From positions 11,013,178 through 11,077,177 of the forward strand of contig NC_051436.1 in assembly GCF_001649575.2 (NCBI RefSeq): a DNA stretch of 64,000 nucleotides. Direction: 5' to 3'. A model generated the notes under the pieces. The model saw only the letters and a program-made list of their open reading frames with translations. It was not told the origin of the DNA and searched no databases. Positions 13,171 through 24,542 of the stretch are shown here, in pieces (position 1 is the stretch's first letter; every line of letters starts with the position of its first letter). The DNA is from Kryptolebias marmoratus. Its lineage: Eukaryota > Chordata > Actinopteri > Cyprinodontiformes > Rivulidae. Made by a program: the position numbers and the translations under genes.

Positions 13171-16100
13171 GTATATATTTAAAAAGCAATAACTCACCCT
13201 GTTGGGTCTAACTAAACATATCTGCAAGCTGCCACTCAGTTCGGAGTTTTGTTTCCCCTCTGCTCTGTTTTGTTTGGCCGGGTTTCTAAAGAGAAGTGGT
13301 TATTTCTGCGGGTTGAGTGGGCGAAGCAGAAGTGTACCACAGGCCTGACGTGAAGCGAAACGGCCCGACGTGAGTTAAAGTTGGCAGGTTTCTGAGCGCG
13401 CTCATTCCTTGTTGCCAGGCAGGAGGGCGTGCTGGTTCCTCATGTGCTGCGATGCTGCGTGGAGGAGGTGGAGAGGAGGGGCTTGGACGAGGTGGGGATC
13501 TACAGAATTTCAGGAACCACCACGGACATCAACATGCTCAAAGCTGCGTTCAACAGCAGTAAGGAAACGCACAGCTAAACCTCAGCGTTTCTTTTTTTTT
13601 TTTTTTTTAATCAGGCAAATGTTTCTTTTTGTTTTCAGGAAGTTGAAACTTTTACAGGGGGCACTTGTGCTGTTTCAGCTTCAACTTCCACATTATGTTC
13701 CCGTGTCTAGTTATTAATGTCACTGGGTTGTAGCCCCACAAAAATTCCACAAAGATATGCAAATTTTCATTTAGAATTACACTGAATCATACGTTTGTAC
13801 AAACCTGTAAACTCCCAACAAATTTTGCTGGAGGTTTACAGACATATTGCCAAATAAAAAACCTCTCCAGCGATCTAGAATTAGAAAACTTAAATCAAGA
13901 AGGGTTCGAAATGCCTGCAGTGGCTCTGTGGCTATTTTGCAAGAAAGAATTATGAACCTGTTCGAAATCCCCGCGACTCGCATGACGAAACTCAACGTTT
14001 TGGAAACTTCCTCGAAAAAGCGGTTCACACAGATACAGGTTTACGCCTGACTCACAGCGTTCTTCTAGTTTCTAAAGTCAGCATTATCGCCACCTGCTGG
14101 CCTAGCATGGTCTGGATAACAAATACTTCAAGTTGTTTCGTCAAAGCTAGAAAAGATGAAGTCTTTGTGTGAGGCTTCTATTAAACCTTTTATCCTGCAG
14201 ACGAAATCATTTAAGTTACAGAAACTCTGACTTGTCGTCTCTAAGCTGCCGGGCTCCAAACTCACTGAGCTGCTCATGTGAGAAAGAAGGAAGTTTACGC
14301 CACAAAATACCAATACTGATCACAGCCGTCTGTCTGCTCAGATCTGAGGGAAGCCGTGACCAGACTGAGAAGTGCAGAAGTGAATGCCGTCTCCGGCCTC
14401 CTCAAACTGTACATCAGGGATCTGCCAGAGTCCCTAATACCTCCTGAGCTGTTCCAGAGTCTGGCAAAAACTCTGGGTAAGACAAACACACCAGCGCACA
14501 CGACGAGTGAAACACCAGCTGCATTGCAATCTCAAGTTGTTGTTGTGAAAGTATTTTAAAATTAAGTGTATCTAAGTAAGCATATCTTGGTATTGGTGAG
14601 AAATCTATATTTTGGTGCTTCTGACGTCTCGAAATCAGTTGACGTCACAGAGGTCAGGCGGGAAAAAAGGTATAAAGACTAACTTGACAGATGTTTGAGA
14701 GAGAATCTCCTTTAGTGGTCCTGTGTATGAAGCTACAAATAACTTCCAAACAAGCCATAGTTGTTCAGTCTTTTTCTAATTGTTCTGTCATGAATGTTAA
14801 CCTTTAACCTTCTGACTGAGGCTTGTAAAGTCTGAGATGGAGCTGTTGTTGTTGTTTTTTTTGTCATTTTCAAGACCGTTGCACAGTCTGACCTTGGAGT
14901 GAATTTGCTGGGATGTTCACTCCTGGGACGATTGGCAGCTGACTTAAATTTCCCAGTTTTTCAATATTTTTGATTTTTTTGTACTTCTAACACAATTTCT
15001 ACATCATTAAATAATTGTTTAGGGGTTAATGTGACTCAAACCCATCAGAGGTTTTGTAAAAATGTATTTTAGAAACCAGCAAATATTCCTTACTTTTGTT
15101 TACTAAATAAGGAAATTCCTGCTAACTTCCTCTAACTGTTTACATCCGTGGATTATTTTACTGACTCAATAGAGACTGTCTGAAGTGAACTCGTCAACGT
15201 TCGGATGGGAACAAACGACTTGTAATTGTTGGCGACAAAACCCGACTCTGATGATTTTGCTCATTTATTACAAACTATGTCGTAGACTTTTGGTAAAGAA
15301 TGATGAGTATTTAGTGGTTATTTTAATCATGAATGATACACATATACAAAAAAAATTAAATAAAAAATACTGAAAAATCGCATATTTTCAGAGCTATTAT
15401 GGCTTTAGAGCCCCAGGCTCCATTTATTCTCCAGGATCAAACAACGAGACGCTTTTAGATGTTTAAAATCTAGACCTAAAGAGTCCAGGTGATTGTACGT
15501 TCGCAGTTGTCGCTTTTGTTTATAGAATAATTTAGCTCTCCGAGACAGATCTGCTCAGACCTTAGAAAATGTTACGACGCTGTTAAAGACCTACTTCTTC
15601 TCACTGAATCCCCCTCCTCCTTTAGATATCCAAGACTTGAACTCCCGGCTGGCGTCCATGTTGTCTTTGCTGGAATCCTGTCCCGATGTCAACCGGCACA
15701 CCTTCCTCTTCCTCCTGCATCACCTCCAACGGTTTGAACCCAACAAACACATCTGTCCCCTTGACTGAATTAGTTTTTTTTTGGGGGGGCTAGTCAGAAT
15801 ATAAAGCCGCCTAACGTCATCAACTATCAGAGACAGAACGAAAGTAAATGTCTGCGTTGTTCCCAAGTAAGAGGTTGTTTTAAATCCTTTTCCCCTCAGA
15901 GTTGCACAGAGGCAGGAGATCAACAAGATGTCTTTGCTGAACTTGGCCACAGTTTTTGGTCCCAGCCTCCTACGCTCCCCAGTGGAAGGACTGGGGCCCA
16001 GCGGACCCACGGTGGACATCTCTCAGGAGGTGGTGATCCAGGTGAGCTTACTGTTGTCTGAAGAAAACATTGATTCCTGACTTCATTTTTCAGTCAAACG

Positions 16101-16389
16101 TTAAAAGTCTCTTAATCCTTATTCACTGTGAAGAACCTCTGGGTTTACTTTCGTCTGACACTTCACCGTATATTTTTAAACGACACAGTTACTTTCCAGC
16201 CACTTTTTATATAGACGAAGAGCAAAGGTTAAGACTGCACCTCACAGGCTTTCTGTTCTGCGTCGCCCTCTCTGTGTTTCCGCTCAGACCCAAGTGATTT
16301 TCAGCTACCTGCAGTGCAATAACCTCCCTGAAGCTCAGACGTCTTTACCGTACGACTCAGACCCTGACATCGAGACCACCCGCATGTGA
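1270..16389 (+). CDS. abr-like: BCR/ABR-family Rho GEF/GAP (DH-PH-C2-RhoGAP), 22 coding exons
   Basis: Exons: 1270-1321, 1463-1566, 2232-2336, 4824-5057, 6425-6532, 6623-6677, 8280-8332, 8456-8593, 8979-9100, 9241-9397, 9482-9601, 9693-9768, 11170-11265, 11463-11537, 11665-11762, 11953-12054, 12929-13092, 13419-13558, 14342-14476, 15626-15731, 15900-16041, 16288-16389. Every junction is GT-AG and the phases join into 827 codons plus a stop. Domains, approximately: DH 60-265 (PMKALRASAGTSQPVLSSQE and LLYKPLDRVTK are ABR/BCR hallmarks), PH 285-440, C2 475-600, RhoGAP 605-800 with the arginine finger in EVGIYRISG and the conserved NKMSLLNLATVFGPSLLR block. In known family members the DH-PH module loads GTP on Rho proteins while the GAP module switches off Rac/Cdc42 at membranes and synapses. 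The protein is slightly shorter than human ABR, lacks the BCR kinase/oligomerisation N terminus, and ends ETTRM instead of the usual STDV/STEV PDZ ligand. The sequence is clearly diverged, so it could be abr itself or a third fish paralogue. The two small 5' exons are the least certain. Confidence 0.93.
2337..4823 (+). other. Intron 3 of abr-like gene
   Basis: A 2.5 kb intron with a short (GT)n run at 2460-2478, an (AAT)n run near 2784-2800 and a degraded hAT MITE end at about 4000-4118. The rest is AT-rich without recognisable features. Donor GTAACA, acceptor TTTTCTGCAG. Confidence 0.8.
4000..4118. mobile_element. Truncated hAT-type MITE, relative of the element at 17862-18073
   Basis: About 115 bp closely match the right half of the intact MITE at 17862-18073. 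Shared words include AGAAGCCTGTTAATCA, TGATTCAAATCAGGTGTGTT and ACATGCAGGATGGTGGCCCT. The left end and the final TIR bases are missing, so no target duplication can be read. Confidence 0.75.
5522..6347. mobile_element. Non-autonomous DNA transposon with CAGGGTTTCCCCC termini
   Basis: The left end begins CAGGGTTTCCCCCAGTGTAT and continues to a CCTGGCAGGCCGCCAGGC hairpin. The right end reads CTCAGGGGGAAACCCTG in inverted orientation, preceded by CCACCAGGCTTAGCC. The interior (about 800 bp) is AT-rich and has no transposase. Flanks TGAAACTT and GACTTGGA are only loosely alike, so the target duplication is eroded. The termini suggest the hAT superfamily. It lies in an intron of the abr-like gene. 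Confidence 0.7.
6693..6730 (+). mobile_element. 5' end fragment of a hAT-like MITE
   Basis: TAGGGCTGCGCAATATT resembles the common terminal inverted repeat of fish hAT MITEs. No partner end was found; the copy seems truncated next to the SINE-like sequence at 6819. Confidence 0.4.
6819..6925 (+). mobile_element. tRNA-derived SINE fragment
   Basis: Contains a tRNA-like head with a B-box-like core GAGTTCGAACTC at 6873-6884, an A-box-like GCTCGGTGGTCAGTGATG upstream, and the typical fish SINE segment GTCAGGAAGGGCATCCGGCG downstream. It cannot be a working tRNA gene because the cloverleaf arms do not pair properly. Located in intron 6 of the abr-like gene. Confidence 0.65.
7258..7990 (-). pseudogene. 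Relic Tc1/mariner transposase in abr-like intron 6
   Basis: Minus-strand translation in shifting frames gives Tc1-family signatures: SVLWSDRTKIDLFG (family form VLWSDETKxELFG), LTVKHGGGSIMWW (family form VKHGGGSxMxWG) and LGWPSQSPDRKP (family form WPSQSPDLNP). The frames are broken by indels and stops, so it is dead. No clear terminal inverted repeats were seen. It lies antisense to the host gene. Confidence 0.75.
9935..10215. repeat. Degenerate tandem repeat of about 26 bp
   Basis: Words such as CAGCCTTTAATCACGATACG and CCAGCCCTTAGCTACGATA recur about ten times with substitutions and small indels. It lies within abr-like intron 12 (9769-11169); the rest of that intron is AT-rich with nothing recognised. 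Confidence 0.7.
12460..12760 (+). repeat. Interspersed repeat in abr-like intron 16
   Basis: The segment around 12468-12530 (AAGACGTTTCGCTTCTCATC, GAGGAGCTTTCTTAATTC) has an inverted partner at 39990-40065 in this window, so it is an interspersed element. I recognise it as common in fish genomes but cannot assign the family. The outer limits are approximate. Confidence 0.5.
13112..13182. repeat. (TA)n microsatellite
   Basis: About 70 bp of alternating TA with a few TG interruptions, 20 bp after exon 17 of the abr-like gene (ends 13092). It may extrude as a cruciform and be hard to sequence. Confidence 0.95.
14477..15625 (+). other. Intron 19 of abr-like gene
   Basis: AT-rich 1.15 kb intron. 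Nothing recognisable apart from a possible LINE-tail-like phrase near 15541-15610. Donor GTAAGA; pyrimidine-rich acceptor CCCCTCCTCCTTTAG. Confidence 0.7.
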
Positions 16390-16458
16390 GACCACCACCT
16401 GTGTGTCGGCTAGCCTTAAATAGCTGATGTGGACACATCCTTATGAGGACTGTAAGAT

Positions 16459-16464
16459 AATAAA
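16459..16464 (+). terminator. Poly(A) signal of the abr-like gene
   Basis: Canonical AATAAA 70 bp after the TGA stop codon that ends at 16389, in an AT-rich stretch followed by a T-run. It is the first such hexamer downstream of the gene, so the 3' UTR is probably short. Confidence 0.6.
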
Positions 16465-17861
16465 AGTATTTATTGAGTAAAAAAGGAGCTCTTTTGTGTT
16501 TTTTTTGTCACATTTATCGTTTGAGGGCAAATCTCATGTATATTTTGGTAGTTTGTTTCATTTTTTGTAAGTTTTAAGCATGCAAACAGAATTCATGTTT
16601 GTGAATTATATTTATTTGTTATCTGTTGCATTTCAGATTCTTAAATACCTGCAAAAAAAAGCTTAGAAGTGATACATTATGACCGCATATTTTACAGTTT
16701 ATCAGCTAATAAAAGTGCAAAATCACCATAAAAAAGTCAATGTGATCGTTCTAATGTGACTTTTTAAACTCACACAGTATTTATGCACCATTAGTCTGTA
16801 AAATTACATTAACAAAAGATCAAAACGATGAAAGTTTTAGTCTCTAAAACAGGCCAGACATCACCATATATCTTTGCTTGTCTGGGTGGTAAACAGAGTA
16901 ATGTGAAATGTGGTTGAGGAAAAATCAGGGCAGCACATGTTGTAAATAAGGTCAAGGGTCACCTCCCCAGGCCTGAAATCCAATCGGTCACGGTTCAGAT
17001 CCAACTAGACGGAGTTCACAACGCAGCGTACTCCCCATAAAAGTCAGGACGGCGTGCGTGTATGCATACACGGCCCGTGGTCGACCAGTCCGCGCCACGG
17101 ATCTGTTTTCAACCGCGCCACCTGGGCTGACCGGGTTACTGTTTCCTTTTACTCTCTCTCCCCCCCAAAACCTTCCCATCAGTCTTTTTGATCGCTAATC
17201 CTGGCCTCGGAGTCCAGCTCTCAGGGCACTAATAGACGGCCGGGTGTGCGCAGACACCCATAACAACATCCAGAAAGAGCCCCCTCCCTCCCTCTCCAGA
17301 AAACGGTGGGATCGCCCCGGCAGCATAAATCACTTGTCCCGTCTACCACGGTGGCTGCAGGGAAAAAAAAGGCTCCATCTGACGACTACAAAGACAAAAC
17401 CAGATTCTCGTTGCAGACTACAAAGAGGATGGAGTTAAGGAGGGCTTGAGAGGTCCCAGACGTTTGGGTCCAAATGATGGACCAGATCACTGGTCGACAC
17501 CTGGGAGTGGTGGGAACATTTTTACTGGGAGAAGTCAAAGTAATGGCCATAAATTAACCGGTTCTGACTCTTATAGAAAATGAGAACACGATGGGAACAA
17601 CTCAAATGGATATTCTGACATATTTGTATAAATATGGTTTAATAGAAATTAATACCACAAAGTTTTATGTATTTTCTTTATTTAATACGTTGATCATTGT
17701 CGCACAAAGTATTTTTTTAACCTACTGCATTCAGTTGTCGGAATAGGGACAACTTTTTAAAGTTGCATCATTGCATTATCATCAAACTACGGTTTCAAAA
17801 TGGCTGTGAAGGCCTCTCCTTTTGATTGACATGTTTTTTGACCATCTGGGTTGATCTATGG
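16465..17861. other. Intergenic DNA downstream of abr-like gene
   Basis: AT-rich at first, then a more balanced segment at about 16980-17450 that is free of simple repeats and looks like possible conserved noncoding DNA. No ORF with a recognisable product. Confidence 0.5.
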
Positions 17862-18073
17862 CAGGGGTCTCCAATCCTGGTCCTTGAGGGCCACCATCCT
17901 GCATGTTTTCCTTGTTTCTCTGCTCCAACACCTGATTCAGTGGTTAAATCACCTCTTTATGTTCTGCAGAAGCCTGTTAATCACCCACTGATTCAAATCA
18001 GGTGTGTTGGAGCAGAGAAACAAAGAAAACATGCAGGATAGTGTCACTTGAGGACCAGAGTTGCCTACCCCTG
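17862..18073. mobile_element. Intact 212-bp hAT-type MITE with perfect 8-bp target duplication
   Basis: Left end CAGGGGTCTCCAATCCTGGT, right end AGAGTTGCCTACCCCTG. The two roughly 80-bp arms are imperfect inverted repeats sharing ATCCTGCATGTTTTC and TTGTTTCTCTGCTCCAACAC. Both flanks are ATCTATGG (17854-17861 and 18074-18081), a perfect 8-bp duplication as expected for hAT insertion. There is no coding capacity, so it needed a transposase in trans. Confidence 0.92.
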
Positions 18074-18224
18074 ATCTATGGTCTCTCCAGAATCAAAAAT
18101 GTCCACCATGCGTCAAGGGGTGAAGCTCGCCCTCTATGGGCACTAGAGTGTCCGTTTGAGTTCCTAAAAAAGCATTAGTTGGTGCTAGCTAGCTGACACT
18201 AATAGCAGTTAACTACAATTTTAA

Positions 18225-18460
18225 TTATATAATAAGGCAGGTTTTGGGTTGTTCTTTTTAACTCAACTTTTTAGTAGTTCTAACTCAGCAAATTAGTAAT
18301 TTTAACCAGATTTTTTGGTAAAAAAAAACTTAATCTGGGTCAAACTGATCCTGTTGAGTTAAAACCACCCAGAGTTGGCACTGTCCAGATTTGACCCAGT
18401 TCTGGGTTACAAATTGGGTTGTCTTTTAACCCAGCAATTTTTAGTGTGTATTAACTTGCA
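18225..18460. repeat. MITE-like interspersed repeat rich in AACCCAG/CTGGGTT
   Basis: The phrases GACCCAGTTCTGGGTTA, AATTGGGTTGTCTTTTAACC and CAGCAATTTTTAGTGTGTA are typical of palindromic fish MITEs ending in ACACTAAAAA. The left end is degraded, so limits are approximate. Confidence 0.55.
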
Positions 18461-19108
18461 TTGCTAATAATAGTTGGCCTGGTTACTGAGCACAACAGAC
18501 CGTAGTGTTTTTTTCTTTGACTTTCAACTGGACCCCAGTTAGGTTGTTTTGACACCATTCCCACATGTGAGTTCAGATTTTCGAGTTAAATGCAACACAT
18601 GAATAAACGTCGGTCCTGTGTGACTGTAGCTGGGTAGCTCAAACGGTTCAGAGATGACTACAATGAACTCCTACAATCAAAACGTGAGGACTCAAAGTGA
18701 TCACTGAGGCAGCTTTACAGTGGAAATGTTGTTATTTCCCTCCGTTTGGCCGTGACTTATAGAAAATGCAGGTGTGAACATGGCTGTAACACAGAGCAGC
18801 CATGTGTGTCTCCATGTGTGTGTCATGGCGGAGCTCTGCCATGGTTGATTAGTCCTAATCTATCCGGGAGTCGGGTTGCCGTGTCGGCGGCGTGTGTGTA
18901 TGGAAGGCATGCAGGCTGCGGATCACAGGGCTTGACCCTCTGCCTCTCAGGTTAACAGAAGCCCCTACACGGGTAGTGAGACTTACTAAAACCTCTGAGC
19001 TCTTGGATGAAAGACAAGAATTTGGAGTGTGAGAGGAAGAGCAATCAACGTGCAAAATGTTGGGGTGACGGAATAAGAAATAAGGCAACTGAAAAAAGAG
19101 GACTATGT

Positions 19109-19110
<2 letters not shown>

Positions 19111-19158
<48 letters not shown>
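19111..19158. repeat. (GT)n microsatellite
   Basis: Nearly pure GT run of about 48 bp immediately before the tandem duplication at 19160-20165. Confidence 0.95.
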
Positions 19159-19159
<1 letters not shown>

Positions 19160-19160
<1 letters not shown>

Positions 19161-20165
19161 TGGCTGCATATGTGGTTTGAAAAGACAATTTTAGGGTTAA
19201 AACATGAGTGTTATAGAACCAATGGATTCAGAAGTCCATTTTTGATGGTCTCTTAATTTGATAAGTTTAAAGTCTAATATTAAAAAACAAAACAGTTATT
19301 AGTTTATATATGACACATCTGAAACTAGTATTATCAATGAATTTTATTTTGTCAGTGATTTGATGCTTTTAGATGCTGCACCTTTAAGAAACATTGATGT
19401 CCTAAACCATCTGTGTTCATATTTGTGTGTGTGTGTGTGTGTGTGTGTGTTCTCGGTTTTTGTTAGCATTTTAGGACTTTTTTTGTTATGACCTACCTTA
19501 TCAGGACCTCTAGCCCTTCTGGGGACCAAAGCCCGGTTCTAATATGGGGGAACCTCATTTTTGGGTTAAGAGTTAAGTTTAAATATGGGTTGGGGTGAGG
19601 CATGTACTCTGGGTTAGGCTACAGACATGAATGGAAGGCCAACACAGTGTCGTAATCGGGATAGAAATGTAAACTTAGTAGTGTTGACGCTTGCAGATGT
19701 GGTTTAAAAAGACAAATGTTAAGGTTATAAACCAGCGTTATAAAACTAATGGGTTCACATTTGACGGTCTCTTAATATGAGAATTTTAAAGCTTTATTTA
19801 ATTTTTTTTTTTAAACTGTTATAACATCACATATTTATACAGAACTAGTATTATCTTTTGTTACATTCTTTGTCAGTGAATTTGTTTTGTTTTTTGTTTT
19901 TTCACCCTTTAGAAATGTTGGTGTCCTAAACAATCTGTGTTCATGTTTGTGTGTGCGTGTGTGTGTGTTCTGGTTTTGTTACATTTTAGGATCTTTTCTG
20001 GAATAATCACCTACATTTTAAGAACCAGTAGTCCTTATGGGGACCAAAGTCCAGTTGTAATGTAATGAAACATAATTTTTGGATTATAAGGTTAGGTTAA
20101 GGGAAAGATGTGAATTAAGATTAGGTTAGGGTTAAGCTACACAAATGACTGGAAATCAAGATGAT
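19160..20165. repeat. Ancient tandem duplication, two copies of about 0.5 kb
   Basis: Copy 1 starts near TGTGGTTTGAAAAGACAAT (about 19170) and copy 2 near TGTGGTTTAAAAAGACAAA (about 19698). Both then carry, in order, a GGTCTCTTAATxTGA segment, a CTGTGTTCATxTTTGTGTGTG run, and TATGGGGACCAAAGTCCAG or CTGGGGACCAAAGCCCGG. The copies differ by many substitutions, so the event is old. No coding content. Confidence 0.8.
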
Positions 20166-23100
20166 ATGTGTGTGTGTGTTTATAAGAAGTCTAGTTGAAC
20201 TTTGGCTCTGGCTGCAGTCCAGGAGAAGCCACCTCTCGTAAAACTGGTCAGGCTGTAAATATAATACCTCACACACACTCACACACTGAAGAAGAAACAA
20301 ACGGTTGGCTGCTCTGGTTCAGAGCTTTAGAAACAAACATGTTGGTTTCGACAAAACCACAGCCCTGTGAGCAAACCGCTGGCTTAAGCTGTCTGTTAGT
20401 GTCAGTGTAATGGTGTGTGTGCATGTGTGTGTGTTTGGGAAGTTTCAGGATCAAACTCTCATGTCGACATGTTCGAAGAGACAACCGCTAACAGGTGCTT
20501 CCTGCAGCAACGCAGCAGGTGCTTCCAACTTTCACACAGGCAGATCCTTTACCACCAAGACATGATTGTGCGTGTACTAACACACACTTTTATTCCCCCA
20601 CCCCCACCCATATCTTATCCCCTCTGACACACTGGAGTTGGCTAAACTTAACTCCTGCAGCCGCTGCATGTTTGAGCTTCAGTTCAGTTGTATTTTATAT
20701 TTAAATCCGTCTGAATCTCGATTAACAAATAAATATTCTCAATATTTTTGCTTTTATAACTAGAAACATAATTTGAAAGCACGCTGTAAGAACAAAACTG
20801 ACATGCACCATGTTTTACAGATGTGATCTCTCACTGCTCAGGTCATTTGAAAAAAAAAAAAGTTCCATTTTTCTTTTTTTTTTTTGGCTCTTTTTTTGGG
20901 GGGGTAAATACTTCAAATAGTTCCTATCACTTTGCAAAAACTCCAGCATCCCTTTCAACAGCTGCTTGCAGTTAAAAGCTGCTCTGGGAGAAGTAAAAGT
21001 GAACCAATGTTAGAACCTCAAAACTAAACCAGTGAGCTGAAAAACACCAAAAACTGATCTGATTCAAACAGACAGTTTTTCTCTCTGACGCCCATCTCAG
21101 CACAAGCTCATCCTTTCAGTTTTATTTGTGTCTTTTTGCAATCTAAACAAATGTTTTTAAAGACTAATCTTATCAGAGCAGGTAGAAGTAGGATCACAGC
21201 AGTGTATATAAAATGCTTTTAGCCGCTCAGACATCTACGACACAAATCTCACTTTAGGATTTAGATACATTACCACAAATATATTGAACTCTTTCTAACT
21301 GAAATATTAAAATAAGGGGAAATTGCTGCAGGCCAACAGAATATAAAGGATGCAGCTGTGTAACACGTCATATTGAACTGATTTGAGTATAAACTTACAG
21401 CAAAGGCGCTTCAGGTGGCTTAAAGCTTGTTTCTACAACTTTGCTGGGAATCATCCAGAGGAGTTGAGGTAAAGAATCTACAAAACAGAGTTAAAGTAAA
21501 TAAAATTTTTTCAAAGGAAAAATCTCAACAAGTACTAGATTACAATATGTACTAGAAGAAAAATAAATCACTATAAACATCAACATGCACGTTCAGAAAA
21601 TGAGAATAAAAAGAAGAAGAAACATTACTCCATGAAAAATACAGGTTTGCTTTTCCAACATGTAGAGGTGGGTTATGATCGATAATTTATACATATCAGA
21701 GTCATTTGAAAAATGTGTATATTAGTGTCATTTACTTATTAATTATAGCTGATGTGTAAAATTTATAAATTTTTCCTTAAATACAGCGCAAACTCAAAAT
21801 GTTGTATATCTGCCTACGGGACAGTTTTACTCTTTTTTTGTACTTTGGTTCATTTTATCCAAACTTATTTATTTATTTTTCAGATGTCACTCAAATGGGT
21901 CACAAGACACTAAAAAACTCTAATTAAAGTCTTGTGTCACGTTTAGCCAAAAAAAAGTCTGTTCAGAAACAATCAGGAATAATCTTTTAAAATAAAATTT
22001 TAACTTAAAAATGAAAAATGTGTTTTTTTATCAGTTTCAAGTCTATTTGTGGTTTAATATAAAACTAGTATTTTTTTTTAAATTAATATGTAAATGGAGG
22101 AAAATCATCAAGTTTAAATTGAAGTTTTTATCCCCGTAATTAGGAAGATCAGGGATTCTTATGGAGGTTTTATTTAATTCCCAAATTTGTGTTTGGGTGG
22201 AACCAAAACATTTTGATAATAAGAATAAAATAAAAAATAAAGTACAGGAGGGCACGAAGATTCATATAATTTAGGAAACTTCTTTTGTATCTTGATAAGA
22301 GAATTTCTATTTCATGAAATTTAAAATTCAATTAAAAAAAAAAGGCAAATCATTTATTTTCCAGTTTTGACATTTTAAATATTTCTGAATACATATATAT
22401 ATTTGAAGTAATCATACATTACGTTTATAATGCAAAAATTTTCTGTGAACTAATTTTAGGATATAATTTCTCCACTGGAAAAGATGTCTATTATTTCCCA
22501 GAAATGATGATTTATCTTTTCTGTGAAATCATTTTTTAAGATTTTGTAAAATTAAATACATTTCCATTTAAGTCAAACTATACCAGGTAATTGCCTTCTA
22601 ACTTTTAAAGCAATTTATTCATTTTGTTTTATTTAAAAAATGTGCAGTAGGCTTTCAGTGACGCTTCAAAATCTTTGCCTTAGATTTAGGTAAATTTTGA
22701 AAATTATTTGTTGATTTTTAAAGTGTGTACGTGTGGGTTTTTATTATAGTTGCTCAAATCTGACTGAAAGCCCAGTAACACAAAACCAGACCAAACAAAA
22801 ACCACAGAAAGCAGAACAGTATCAATATACGGACAGTTGTCAGTACTCCTAATGAGACGTTAAAAACACAAAGTTTAAACTCTGACATTTATTTGGCGGG
22901 AAAAAGAATCCTTGCAAAAACATGTAATTTTAAATTCCTTCTGAATCAAATATTTGATTTTAAAATATTAAACATTCAAACAGAAAAAAAATCAACCATT
23001 GCTGTGGACTAAGGGCCTAAATTAAACTTTGATGATATTATAACTGATGGTTTATAAGTCGATATGTGACACTTTAAAAAAGGTTTATTTTCTGCTTGTT

Positions 23101-24417
23101 TCTATGTAAATTCTTAAAACCTCATAATAGTATCAGGCATTACCTGAGCTGTAAGAAAACCCTGAAGCGATTAAAGTTTAAATTTAAGTCTTCTTGGGAC
23201 CAAATGAGGAAAAAGAGTAGAAACCAGTAAAACTTAATTCAGAAAATATTTTACATTTTGTTAGAAAACAGAGAAGAGCCTAAGTTTTAGCAGGAACTGG
23301 ACTCAGTGATGTGGTTGTTTATGAGCTGCCAGCTGTTGGTTCAGATGTTCGGACCTCATATCTCTAAAGATTGAAGCTTGAACCTCCACCCCCCCTCGCT
23401 GTCCTGTACGTCCAGTCCCGCTCCAGGCTCCGTCACTCAGCAAGTCTATTTTGCTCTTTTTTATTTTCAATCGCAGGCTTCAACGCGGCACCTCAGCCAA
23501 TCGCCGGCGCAGGCGCTGCCAAAACAAAACGGCCGCTCGACAAATCGGAGCTCGTCCATCTGTCCCGATACGCCACGTCCCCCGAGCCGTGACGCCATAT
23601 GTGCCAAATGGAAACAGAAGTCCCGACGACAGGTCAGACGGATGGTTCTGAAATCTGTATCTGGGCTCCTGAAGGGTTTTCTGAGGGTTCCCGTTAGTCA
23701 GTCTGGTCTCTGAGTCAGCTGTTCAATAGGGGATCAGATTGTAGATAAAGTCATTTTACAGAAATATTGTAATCTGAGTGCAAAACCCGAGTGTCCTCAT
23801 CACTGACAGTACGGGTGGAACAATAGGGAAATACTGAAAACCGTCTAAAATCAGCATCGAAGGCAAACAGACTGGAGGTTTTAGAGTTTAACCAGCAATA
23901 TTTAAAGGCGAGCAAAAACTTGTTACACTTTTATTTGGATTTCTTTTGCTTTTTTTGTTTACAAGTGGAATACAAAAGTCAAAAATGGAGGTTTGAATTC
24001 ATTTAAACCAAAACCCCCTTACTTTTTATTTTATTTAATTTTTTCAATAAATGTGACAAAAAAAAACTTCCAATCGGGGTGAACCTGCGCAAATTGTTTA
24101 TCATGCTGTTTTATTATTAAGCAAAATATTTCAATAAATATTGTGACAAAAATGCAGTATATTATTTTGAATTTTCATTTTCAAACTGGGTCTTTAGAAA
24201 AACAAATTGTAAAACTCAAACACTCGTATTTATTGGCTCCAATAATAGTGGTGTTCTTTTTTTTTTAAATCTGGTTTACGTGGAGCTCAGTGCATGATAA
24301 TTCGTGTATAAAAACATATAAACCAGCAGCTGAAACCTCAAACAGATGTGTCTTTTTCTTCATGGGGGGTTAAGTCCTCTGTGTTCCTTCCAAATTAGAC
24401 CAAAATCTAATATATAT
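20166..24417. other. Intergenic DNA between abr-like and netrin genes
   Basis: Mostly AT-rich and low in recognisable structure. Exceptions are a (TG)n run near 20163-20179 and a CpG-rich segment at about 23380-23660 with an open frame preceded by an acceptor-like pyrimidine tract and CAG. No confident gene. Confidence 0.5.
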
Positions 24418-24423
24418 TTTATT
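24418..24423 (-). terminator. Candidate poly(A) signal of the netrin gene
   Basis: Minus-strand AATAAA about 120 bp beyond the netrin stop codon (24543-24545). Confidence 0.5.
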
Positions 24424-24542
24424 TTTTCTTCAAAAATGTCTCACAAAAAGAGCTTTTTCCAGTCCTGAAACAAGGTACAAGTTGTCGTGAGTCTTTAAAT
24501 GGGTTCTTTGTGTTGTGGTTGTAGATTTGAACAAATAAAATG

